Assembly: GCA_016793585.1 (NCBI GenBank)
Contig: JAEUJR010000708.1
Coordinates: 1-7,702, forward strand
From: Archangium sp.
GTDB taxonomy: Bacteria > Myxococcota > Myxococcia > Myxococcales > Myxococcaceae
Direction: 5' to 3'
Length of the DNA: 7,702 nucleotides
Shown: piece after piece, positions 1 to 5,770 of the stretch
Numbering within the stretch: position 1 is the first letter of the stretch
Layout: each line of letters opens with the position of its first letter
Notes under the pieces: generated by a model
Seen by the model: the letters and a program-made list of their open reading frames with translations, nothing else
The model's database searches: none
Told to the model about the DNA's origin: nothing
Position numbers and translations under genes: made by a program

Positions 1-254
1 TTGCCTTCGAACTCGGTGGGCGAGGTGAGCAACTTGTCGAGGGTGACGACGGTGGCGCCCTTGAGCTTCTCGCCACGCAGCAGCACCGAGCCGTCAGCCT
101 TCGCGGGAGCGGCCGCCTGCGCGTCGTGGCCGTGGCACTCGGTCGCACCAGCCGCCGCCTTGTCGGCGTGGTTCTCGTGGTTGCCGTTGCAGGTCGTCTT
201 GCCGTCGGGGCCGGGGGCACAAGCGAGCGCGATGGAGAGGAGGAGCGTGTTCAT
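1..254 (-). CDS. Partial Cys/His-rich secreted or lipoprotein, probable DUF4920-type domain (3' end cut by window edge)
   Basis: 84 codons are visible on the minus strand before the window ends, with no stop. Third positions are almost all G or C, which marks this as the coding frame. The N-terminus (MNTLLLSIALAC) is a short hydrophobic stretch ending in Cys12, like a lipoprotein signal. However, it lacks the usual Lys/Arg and its lipobox (ALAC) is atypical. Residues 22-43 are rich in potential metal ligands (Cys22, His26, His29, Cys40, His41, His43), followed by an Ala-rich linker. From residue 57 the sequence (VLLRGEKLKG, then TLDKLL and a terminal EFEG) resembles the start of DUF4920-type domains, small OB-like domains of unknown function; this is recalled family similarity. 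No Shine-Dalgarno sequence precedes the ATG. The gene follows the 323-583 gene by 68 bp on the same strand, so co-transcription is likely. The frame stays open upstream but has no ATG, GTG or TTG start there. Confidence 0.72.
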   Translation of the reverse strand, partial: MNTLLLSIALACAPGPDGKTTCNGNHENHADKAAAGATECHGHDAQAAAPAKADGSVLLRGEKLKGATVVTLDKLLTSPTEFEG

Positions 255-322
255 GGCGCACGAGGTAGCGCAGGCGCCTGCGTCTTCGCAAGCGCTCGCA
301 CCGGCCGATGTGACGGAGTGAC

Positions 323-583
323 TCAGCTCAAGACGTCGAGCTTCTTGCCTTCGCGCTTGCGCAGGCCGGTCTTCTCGGGCCCTTCGGTCTCGAGGCCCAG
401 AGCCATCTCGAGCAGATCGAGCAGGGCGGCGCGCGAGTCGGTGTCGTCGGGAGAGAGCACCGTCACTTCGATGGGCAGGCGCTCCTCGGGCGTCACGGGC
501 TCGGGGTCGATGGGTTTGCCCGCCTCGTCGAGGTCTTCGACGAGCAGGTCTCCGTCACGGTGAATCGAGTAGCGGCGGTACAT
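323..583 (-). CDS. Hypothetical protein, 86 aa
   Basis: A small soluble protein starting MYRRYSIHRDGDLLVEDLDE. I do not recognise a family. Residues 11-60 are acidic and contain a Pro/Glu-rich patch (about 24-37), then a short beta-like segment (PIEVTVL) and a Leu-rich helix (SRAALLDLLEMALGL, about 50-64). The C-terminal 20 residues are basic (KTGLRKREGKK). There is no signal peptide, membrane segment or cysteine. The pattern suggests a small cytoplasmic alpha/beta protein. ATG at 583 is the only sensible start; no Shine-Dalgarno sequence is visible. It is the first gene of a probable two-gene minus-strand unit with the truncated gene at 1-254, and it is divergent from the FHA gene across about 50 bp. 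High G/C at third positions supports it being real. Confidence 0.65.
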   Translation of the reverse strand: MYRRYSIHRDGDLLVEDLDEAGKPIDPEPVTPEERLPIEVTVLSPDDTDSRAALLDLLEMALGLETEGPEKTGLRKREGKKLDVLS

Positions 584-633
584 GCGTCACACACTATCGG
601 CGAGGAAATCCCGGGGCACGTTTTCGTGGTCAC
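584..633. promoter_or_regulatory. Divergent intergenic region, probable promoters
   Basis: This short gap separates two divergent genes and must hold at least the promoter of the minus-strand pair. It contains an inverted repeat CACG-TTTT-CGTG at 617-628. Just beyond it, inside the longest reading of the FHA gene, lie CACGTG (631-636) and the 8-bp palindrome GTTCGAAC (641-648). I see no convincing -35/-10 pair on either strand. If the FHA gene really starts at 649 or 673, the regulatory region extends accordingly. Confidence 0.4.
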
Positions 634-1164
634 GTGTACAGTTCGAACGTGTCGCTCTCGCTGTCTCAGCTCATGCGTCAGCTCGTGCTGAAGCCTGATC
701 AGCCCCTCGTGAAAGCGCCGGTGCTGGTGTGGGAGGCGCCGCCTTCGGAGTCTTCACCCGACGAAGACTGGGCGCCCACCGACGCAGGCTTCAAGACGCG
801 GCCGACCGCGACCGACCCGCTCGTGTTCGTGATCGAGAAGGTGCCGGGCCGCCCGAACCCGTTCGCCATGGGCGTCACCGTGGGGCGGGTCGAGAGCAAC
901 GACGTCATCGTCGACGATGGGTCGGTCAGCCGGTTCCACGCGTGGCTGCAGTTCGAGGCGCGGCAGAAGCTCTGGTGGCTGTGTGACGCCGAGTCGAAGA
1001 ACGGCACTTTTCTCGGCGCGCAGCGGTTGACGCCCAATCAGAAGGTGCAGCTCACCGACGGCGTGCGCATCAAGTTCGGCGAAGCGTCGATGCAGTTCTT
1101 GCTGCCCGACTCGCTCGCGAAGGCGATCTGGGAGCGCTCGGGCGGTCAGGGGTCGAAGCGGTAA
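634..1164 (+). CDS. FHA-domain protein
   Basis: The protein is 176 residues from the GTG at 634 and consists of an N-terminal extension followed by one forkhead-associated (FHA) domain at about residues 62-158. The FHA hallmarks are visible: Gly84-Arg85, the SRFH motif at 99-102, and SKNGT at 121-125. These residues form the phosphothreonine-binding face in known FHA domains, so the protein should bind a Thr-phosphorylated partner, probably in the cytoplasm. Residues 35-60 are Pro/Ser/Asp-rich and probably disordered. No kinase, secretion or membrane domain is fused to it. The start is uncertain: GTG at 649 and ATG at 673 are in frame, and none of the three has a clear Shine-Dalgarno sequence. 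Its last 19 bp overlap the 3' end of the convergent response regulator gene. No Ser/Thr kinase gene lies in the window, so the partner is unknown. Confidence 0.88.
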   Translation: MYSSNVSLSLSQLMRQLVLKPDQPLVKAPVLVWEAPPSESSPDEDWAPTDAGFKTRPTATDPLVFVIEKVPGRPNPFAMGVTVGRVESNDVIVDDGSVSRFHAWLQFEARQKLWWLCDAESKNGTFLGAQRLTPNQKVQLTDGVRIKFGEASMQFLLPDSLAKAIWERSGGQGSKR

Positions 1165-1835
1165 CCCAGCCCACGCACCGTCGAGAAGTGCGTCGGCTCA
1201 TCGGGCGCCTTCTCGAACTTGGCGCGCAGCTGGCTGACGAAGTTGTCGACGGTGCGGGCGGTGCCCTCGTAGCCATAGCCCCACGCGGCCGAGAGCAGCT
1301 CGTCGCGGCTGAAGGTGCGGCCCGGGTTGCCGACGAAGTGGGCGAGCAGCTTGAACTCCTGCGCGGTCAGCTCGATCGCCACGCCGGCGCGGGTCACCGT
1401 CTTCGAACGAAGGTCGATGCGCGTGTCGTCGAACGAGAGCCACTGCGGCTCGTCACGATCTCTGCGGCGGAGCACGCTGCGAATGCGGGCGAGCAGCTCC
1501 TGCAGGCTGAACGGCTTGACGAGGTAGTCGTCGGCGCCGAGGTCGAGGCCAGTGACCTTGTCTCGCTCCTGGCCGCGGGCCGAGAGCACGATGACGGGCG
1601 TCTTGCTCTCGCGTTTGCGCAGCTCCTCCATCACCTCGTAGCCGTTGAGCTGCGGCATCATGATGTCGAGCACGATGAGATCGGGCGCCTCGTCGAGCGC
1701 CTTCTGCAGGCCGACCTTGCCGTCCTGCGCCTGCAACACCTCGAAGCCCTCGTACCGCAGGCTCATCGAGAGCCCGGTGAGGATCGAGAGGTCGTCTTCG
1801 ACGACCAGAATGCGTTGGCCCTTCTTGTCGGTCAT
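1146..1835 (-). CDS. OmpR/PhoB-family response regulator
   Basis: A 229-residue DNA-binding response regulator. The receiver domain (about 7-122) has the acidic pocket Asp14-Asp15, the phospho-acceptor Asp57 in LIVLDIMMP, the switch Ser85 in VIVLSARG, and Lys107 in LVKPF. A winged-helix effector domain follows (about 131-228), with ELTAQEFKLLAHF, the recognition-helix segment ARTVDNFVSQLRAKF and the terminal RGLGYRF typical of the OmpR/PhoB class. All catalytic positions are intact, so it should be phosphorylated by a histidine kinase and bind DNA as a dimer. The ATG at 1835 is preceded by a good ribosome-binding site (minus-strand GGAG, 8-nt spacing). It lies 27 bp downstream of the kinase gene on the same strand, which makes the kinase its likely cognate partner. 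Which genes it controls cannot be read from the sequence. Confidence 0.96.
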   Translation of the reverse strand: MTDKKGQRILVVEDDLSILTGLSMSLRYEGFEVLQAQDGKVGLQKALDEAPDLIVLDIMMPQLNGYEVMEELRKRESKTPVIVLSARGQERDKVTGLDLGADDYLVKPFSLQELLARIRSVLRRRDRDEPQWLSFDDTRIDLRSKTVTRAGVAIELTAQEFKLLAHFVGNPGRTFSRDELLSAAWGYGYEGTARTVDNFVSQLRAKFEKAPDEPTHFSTVRGLGYRFDP

Positions 1836-1843
1836 CGCGCGGG

Positions 1844-1849
1844 CTCCAG
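1844..1849 (-). promoter_or_regulatory. Ribosome-binding site of the response regulator
   Basis: The minus strand reads CTGGAG here, with 8 nt to the ATG at 1835. It is one of the few strong Shine-Dalgarno matches in the window. It supports this start and independent translation of the second gene of the operon. Confidence 0.7.
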
Positions 1850-1862
1850 GAGGGCGGTTCTT

Positions 1863-3374
1863 TCACTGCTCGAGCGGCAGGTGAATGCGAAACGTGCTGC
1901 CTTTGCCGACGGTGCTGTCGACGCTGATGCGGCCGGCGTGGGCTTCGACGATGCGCTGCGCGATGGAGAGGCCCAGACCCGTGCCCTCGGTCTTGCGGGT
2001 GGCGAGCGAATCGACCCGGTAGAAGCGGTCGAAGATGCGCTTCTGCTCCCGCCGCGGAATGCCGAAGCCGTTGTCTTCGACCTCGATGACCACCTCGTCA
2101 CCGTGCCGCTGGGCCCGCAGCTCGATGCGCCGGTCGTCACCCGAGTACTTGTACGCGTTCTGCAGCAGGTTGAGCACCGCGCCGGCGATGGCCGTGCGAT
2201 CGAGCGACAGGGTGGGCAGATCGTCTGCCGCCTTCACCGTGAAGCTCATCGTCGCGCCGACCCGCTGCGCCCGGAACGCCTCGACGGCGTCGTTCACGAC
2301 CGCGCCCACCGGGATGGGCTGCAGGTCGTACTGCTTCTTGCCCGACTCGATGCGCGAGAAGTCGAGCACCGTCTCGATCATCGTCGACAGGCGCGACGTC
2401 TCTTTCACCAGCAGATCGAGCACCGTCTGCATCTCGGCCTGGTCCTTCACACGGTTCGTCGCCAGCATCTCGATGAACATGCGAATCGAGGTCAGCGGCG
2501 TGCGCAGCTCGTGGCTGACGAGCGAGACGAAGTCGGTCTTGAGCCGCGACAGCCGCGCCTCGCGGTAGAGCGTGCGCCCCGTGAAGATCACGCCCAGCGC
2601 CAGCGTGACGTAGAAGATGCCGAGCAGAATGCCGTAGACGGTGCGGTTGCGGGCCGAGGCCTTGCCGACGGGGTCTTCTCCGACGGCTTGAGCGACGAGC
2701 CGAAAGTCCTGCATGGGGCTGAGCAGCGCGAGCGACGCCAGCTCGGGCGGGCCCAGCGCGGCTTCACGAACTTCGCTCACGCCCGACGTGAGCCGCGCCA
2801 GCACGCCCTCTGCGGGAATCGGCTTCACTGGGAGCAGGGCGAGCTGCGCGGGCTCGCCGCTCGTCAGAATCGGAGCGCCCGCTGCGCGCACCAGCCGCTG
2901 CATCGCGTCGATGGAGACGAAGCCGCCGTGCACGGTGCCGTTCGTTCGTCGCGCGACCAGCAGGAACACCCCCTGCGGCGTCGAAGCGGTGAAGAAGACC
3001 GGCCGCTGCGGCACCGCCGTGAACTGGGGCACCAGGCTCTTCACCACCGGAACCAGCTTCTCGTCCTGCGCCGCGATCACCTCACCCTCGACGTCGAACG
3101 TCGACTCGATGAGCGAGATGTCGCCGCTCTCGAGCGCCAGCGGGGCCTCGGACACGACCTCGGCGGCGTCGAGCCGTGTCTTCACGTCGCTCCACACCGA
3201 GGTGAGTCGCCCTGACCAGGTTGCTTCGAGCCGCTTCTCCACCGCAGCCCGCTCGTTGATGATCGCCACCACGCCAAAGCCCGACAACCCCGCCGAGGGC
3301 AGCACCACCAGCAGAATCAGGAGCGTAAATGTCCTGCGGAAGCTCAGGAATTCAATGGTTTGAGGGTTGGCCAT
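1863..3374 (-). CDS. Membrane sensor histidine kinase (HisKA-HATPase)
   Basis: A 503-residue inner-membrane kinase. Two hydrophobic segments (about 15-38 and 246-266) bracket a periplasmic region of about 205 residues that I cannot assign to a known sensor fold. The second membrane segment runs into a short helix (RTLYREARLSRLKTDF). The phospho-acceptor H-box SHELRTPL follows almost at once (His288), with no room for a HAMP domain. The ATPase domain shows the N box (LNLLQNAYKYS, Asn406), G1 box (DNGFG, 434-438), F box (IFDRFYR, 447-453) and G2 box (GTGLGLS, 464-470). All catalytic motifs are intact, so it should autophosphorylate and pass phosphate to the regulator encoded 27 bp downstream. 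The ATG at 3374 lacks a good Shine-Dalgarno sequence, but the first hydrophobic segment begins soon after it, so the start is reasonable. The gene diverges from the haem lipoprotein gene at 3666. Confidence 0.95.
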   Translation of the reverse strand: MANPQTIEFLSFRRTFTLLILLVVLPSAGLSGFGVVAIINERAAVEKRLEATWSGRLTSVWSDVKTRLDAAEVVSEAPLALESGDISLIESTFDVEGEVIAAQDEKLVPVVKSLVPQFTAVPQRPVFFTASTPQGVFLLVARRTNGTVHGGFVSIDAMQRLVRAAGAPILTSGEPAQLALLPVKPIPAEGVLARLTSGVSEVREAALGPPELASLALLSPMQDFRLVAQAVGEDPVGKASARNRTVYGILLGIFYVTLALGVIFTGRTLYREARLSRLKTDFVSLVSHELRTPLTSIRMFIEMLATNRVKDQAEMQTVLDLLVKETSRLSTMIETVLDFSRIESGKKQYDLQPIPVGAVVNDAVEAFRAQRVGATMSFTVKAADDLPTLSLDRTAIAGAVLNLLQNAYKYSGDDRRIELRAQRHGDEVVIEVEDNGFGIPRREQKRIFDRFYRVDSLATRKTEGTGLGLSIAQRIVEAHAGRISVDSTVGKGSTFRIHLPLEQ

Positions 3375-3491
3375 CGACGGTGCGCAACGCGCTGCTCAGG
3401 AGTGGAGGAAAACTGCACAGTGAATCGATCAGATCGCCATGCGTTGGCAACGTCTCCCAGTGGATTTGCGGGCGGCCAAGGCGGAAGCTTC

Positions 3492-3507
3492 GGGCACACC
3501 ACCTGCA
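3492..3507 (+). promoter_or_regulatory. Candidate sigma-54 (-24/-12) promoter
   Basis: The sequence GGGCAC-N5-CTGCA matches the RpoN consensus TGGCAC-N5-TTGC, with the invariant GG (3493-3494) and GC (3505-3506) 12 bp apart. The T before GG and the first T of TTGC are mismatched. It points toward the haem lipoprotein gene and would leave a leader of about 150 nt. A match of this quality can occur by chance in GC-rich DNA. No enhancer-binding protein gene is in the window. Confidence 0.3.
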
Positions 3508-3654
3508 CAACGGAGCGGCCCGACGGGTTGAAGCAGGGAAAGCGGTCGTCGAAACAAGGGCTTGAGCGGTTTCTGACGCGGTCACGACATTGATGGCAGG
3601 GCGTAGAAGTCAGGTGCCCGGCCAAAGCAGAATCGAACGAAGTCATCAGGACGC

Positions 3655-3662
3655 AAGGGGAG
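3655..3662 (+). promoter_or_regulatory. Ribosome-binding site of the haem lipoprotein
   Basis: The purine-rich AAGGGGAG lies immediately upstream of the ATG at 3666 (3-5 nt spacing, depending on which part pairs). It fixes this start, which also gives a complete lipoprotein signal peptide. Confidence 0.65.
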
Positions 3663-3665
3663 CGA

Positions 3666-5687
3666 ATGAACTGGTTCAAACGAACGATGCTGGTCGGTGC
3701 AGTCGCGGCGGGGTTGCTGCTCAACGCCTGTGTGGCGCCCGTGCAGGGAAACGGCTCGCGCTCGAGCGGCTCGCTCGCGCTCTCGTCCGATGACTCCACC
3801 CTCTACGCCGTCGACAGCGACAACGGGCTGCTCGCGGTGATTCCGCTCGCGAACCCGACGAGCGAGAACATCGTCAAGGTGAACGTCGGCAAGAACCCGG
3901 TGCGCGTCATCCTCGGTGCCGACGACACGGCGTACGTCGCCAACCGCGGCAGCAACACCGTCTCGGTCGTTCGGAAGGGCGAGGCGGCGGTCTCGGCCAC
4001 GCTCGTCACCGCGCTCGAGCCCACGGGCCTGGCGCTCTCGGCCGACGGCAAGCAGCTGCTCGTCACCTCGAACACCGCGCGCGACACCGCGGCGCACGGC
4101 GTGCTCACCGCGTTCGACACTGCGACGCTCCAGCAGCTCTGGGAGATTCCAGTCGGCGAAGAGCCCCGCGCCGTCGCCGTCGTCGGCCACACCGCGCTCG
4201 TCTCGCTCTACAAGCAGGGTGAGCTCGCGACGGTCGACCTGAACAAGCAGGCCGTCACGTCGGACCCCTCACGCGCCGCGGCCTACACCGAAGCCAACGC
4301 GACGCGACTGAACCCGACCACCAGCCCCACCACGTCGCCCACGACGTTCTCCAGCTTCCGCCCGCGCGCCGTCAGCGACATCATCACCACGCCCGATGGA
4401 ACCCGCGCCTTCACCCCGGTCGTGTGGGCTCGTGAAGACGCCATCGCCCGCCGGCCCTCGTCGGCTGGCGGTTACTACTCGGCCGGCGGCCCGTGCAGCG
4501 TCGGCGCGGTCGCTACCGCGGGCATCGTCACCTACGACACCCGCAACGACGCGCAGCCCACGGCCCTCGTCGACGATCTCACGGCCTGCGTGGCGAGCGG
4601 CACCAACACGAACACCACCAGTGACTTTCCCGTCTCCACGTTCTCCTCGAACCGCGGGGGCATCGAGAGCGCGGTGCAGGGCTCGACCGTCGGCGTGACC
4701 GACCCGACTGGCGCGTGGGTGTTCGTCGTCAACCGCGAGTCGATGAACGTCGCCATTCTTCCTGCCGATCGCCGCAGCGGCACCGACATCGACTTCAACT
4801 CGACCGGCACCTCGATTCGTTCGCTCGTGCGCGTCGGTCCGGGCTCCGACGGCATCGCGATCTCGAAGGCTGGCAACAAGGCGTACGTCTATAGCCAGTT
4901 CGATCACACGGTGAACGTGCTCGAGGCAAAGGGCAGCGGAGACTCGGCCGTGGTCGTCAACGTGGCCACCGCCGCCATTCCCGTCGCGGGCGACGTGCTG
5001 TCGCCCGAGCTCGCCGAAGGCCGCAAGATGTTCTTCAACGCGCTCGACCCGAAGATGAGCTCGGCGCAGACGAACGTCGCCTGCTCGACGTGCCACCTCG
5101 AAGGCCGCGAAGACGGCCACGTGTGGATGTTCCCCGATGGCCCCCGACAGACGCCTGCGCTCGCCGGCCGCGACCTGCTGAAGACGGCGCCGTTCCACTG
5201 GAGCGGCGAGTTCCCCACCATCGGCGACTTCAACGTGCACACGATTCGTGAGCGTATGGGTGGCGTGGGCCTCGGCAGCGCCGAAGCGGCGAAGCTCGAT
5301 GCGTTCATCGCCAGCATGCCGACCGCGCCGTCTCCCGTCGCGAAGGAGCTCGAGGCCGTCACCCGCGGCCGCGCCGTCTTCGAGAAGGCCCAGTGTTCGA
5401 CCTGCCACGCCGGTGAGCTGCTCACCGACAACACCAACCGCGACGTCGGCACGCTCAACACGCGCAGTGTGCTGGCCAACCAGCGCGACAACGGGCTCGT
5501 CGAGCGCCAGGGCTTCAACGTGCCGTCGCTCAAGGGCATCGCGCGCTCGGCGCCCTACCTGCACGACGGCAGCGAGCCCACGCTCGAGGTTCGCGTGTTC
5601 GGCAACAAGAACGACAAACACGGCGTCACCTCGGGCCTCACCGAGCTCGAGAAGGCCGACCTGGTCGTCTACCTGAAGAGCCTCTGA
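3666..5687 (+). CDS. Lipoprotein with YVTN-like beta-propeller and di-haem cytochrome c peroxidase/MauG-like module
   Basis: A 673-residue exported protein. The signal peptide has Lys/Arg at 5-6, a hydrophobic core (8-19) and a lipobox-like LNAC with Cys22, so it is probably lipid-anchored. Residues 34 to about 430 carry repeated blade motifs of the YncE/YVTN propeller type, e.g. STLYAVDSDNGLLAVIP (44-60), TAYVANRGSNTVSVV (88-102), WVFVVNRESMNVAILP (351-366) and KAYVYSQFDHTVNVLE (405-420). A Thr/Pro/Ser repeat (217-227) and two lone cysteines (277, 308) interrupt it. From about 445 a cytochrome part follows, with haem motifs CSTCH at 473-477 and 577-581, PFHWSGE (509-515), and VPSLKGIARSAPYLHDGS (619-636), a signature of the bacterial cytochrome c peroxidase/MauG group. 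It should bind two c-type haems in the periplasm or at the outer membrane and act as a peroxidase, oxidase or electron carrier; the substrate is unknown. No Met occurs after the second haem motif. A terminator follows the gene. Confidence 0.92.
   Translation: MNWFKRTMLVGAVAAGLLLNACVAPVQGNGSRSSGSLALSSDDSTLYAVDSDNGLLAVIPLANPTSENIVKVNVGKNPVRVILGADDTAYVANRGSNTVSVVRKGEAAVSATLVTALEPTGLALSADGKQLLVTSNTARDTAAHGVLTAFDTATLQQLWEIPVGEEPRAVAVVGHTALVSLYKQGELATVDLNKQAVTSDPSRAAAYTEANATRLNPTTSPTTSPTTFSSFRPRAVSDIITTPDGTRAFTPVVWAREDAIARRPSSAGGYYSAGGPCSVGAVATAGIVTYDTRNDAQPTALVDDLTACVASGTNTNTTSDFPVSTFSSNRGGIESAVQGSTVGVTDPTGAWVFVVNRESMNVAILPADRRSGTDIDFNSTGTSIRSLVRVGPGSDGIAISKAGNKAYVYSQFDHTVNVLEAKGSGDSAVVVNVATAAIPVAGDVLSPELAEGRKMFFNALDPKMSSAQTNVACSTCHLEGREDGHVWMFPDGPRQTPALAGRDLLKTAPFHWSGEFPTIGDFNVHTIRERMGGVGLGSAEAAKLDAFIASMPTAPSPVAKELEAVTRGRAVFEKAQCSTCHAGELLTDNTNRDVGTLNTRSVLANQRDNGLVERQGFNVPSLKGIARSAPYLHDGSEPTLEVRVFGNKNDKHGVTSGLTELEKADLVVYLKSL
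4314..4346 (+). repeat. Short degenerate tandem repeat encoding Pro-Thr-Thr-Ser units
   Basis: Within the propeller, residues 217-227 read PTTSPTTSPTT, three imperfect 12-bp units of the form CCN-ACN-ACN-(T/A)CN or AGC. The unit is short and low in complexity and probably forms a flexible surface loop between blades. Such repeats can vary in copy number by slippage, but nothing here shows that this one does. Confidence 0.55.
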
Positions 5688-5708
5688 GCCACCCCGGCTG
5701 CTGACGCC

Positions 5709-5750
5709 CGAAACGCTTCCCTCACGCACGGGGGAGGCGTTTCGTGTTTT
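5709..5750 (+). terminator. Rho-independent terminator after the haem lipoprotein
   Basis: The 13-nt arms CGAAACGCTTCCC (5709-5721) and GGGAGGCGTTTCG (5732-5744) pair fully with a single G-U wobble around a 10-nt loop. TGTTTT follows at once. The hairpin begins 22 bp after the lipoprotein stop codon and should separate its transcript from the outer-membrane gene. The T-tract is short, so some read-through is possible. Confidence 0.85.
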
Positions 5751-5770
5751 GAAGAGGCCCTCGAGACTTC

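Larger units (their letters stand above)
3375..3665. promoter_or_regulatory. 291-bp divergent intergenic region
   Basis: This stretch lies between the kinase start (minus) and the haem lipoprotein start (plus) and must contain promoters for both. Its base composition is less biased than that of the flanking genes. The short reading frames crossing it have poor third-position bias and no Shine-Dalgarno sequence, so I see no gene. It holds an 11-bp inverted repeat (CGATC-A-GATCG, 3426-3436), a possible sigma-54 element (3492-3507) and the ribosome-binding site of the downstream gene. I found no convincing sigma-70 promoter on either strand. Confidence 0.5.

Noticed and set aside
1..321. Plus-strand frame of 106 codons at the left edge
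   Set aside because: It lies opposite the better supported minus-strand gene at 1-254. Its Ser/Ala-rich translation has no features, and the third-position bias favours the other strand.
584..600. Possible -10 box (minus-strand GATAGT) giving a leaderless transcript for the 86-residue gene
   Set aside because: No matching -35 element is present at 16-18 bp, and the hexamer is a weak match.
1188..3215. 675-codon open frame on the plus strand, opposite the kinase and regulator
   Set aside because: It is antisense to two genes with complete catalytic motifs. Its translation is Arg/His/Leu-rich with no recognisable domain, which is the usual mirror of GC-rich coding DNA.
3426..3436. CGATC-A-GATCG inverted repeat as a regulator operator
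   Set aside because: Only 11 bp with a single copy and no second half-site at helical spacing. It is too weak to call as an operator.
3344..3799. Short frames on both strands across the 291-bp intergenic region
   Set aside because: They overlap the starts of two solid genes, lack ribosome-binding sites and show poor third-position bias, so they are not genes.
4269..5729. 486-codon open frame on the minus strand, opposite the haem lipoprotein
   Set aside because: It has low-complexity Val/Arg/Gly/Ala-rich content and no domain, and it also runs across the terminator hairpin. The plus-strand gene explains the bias.
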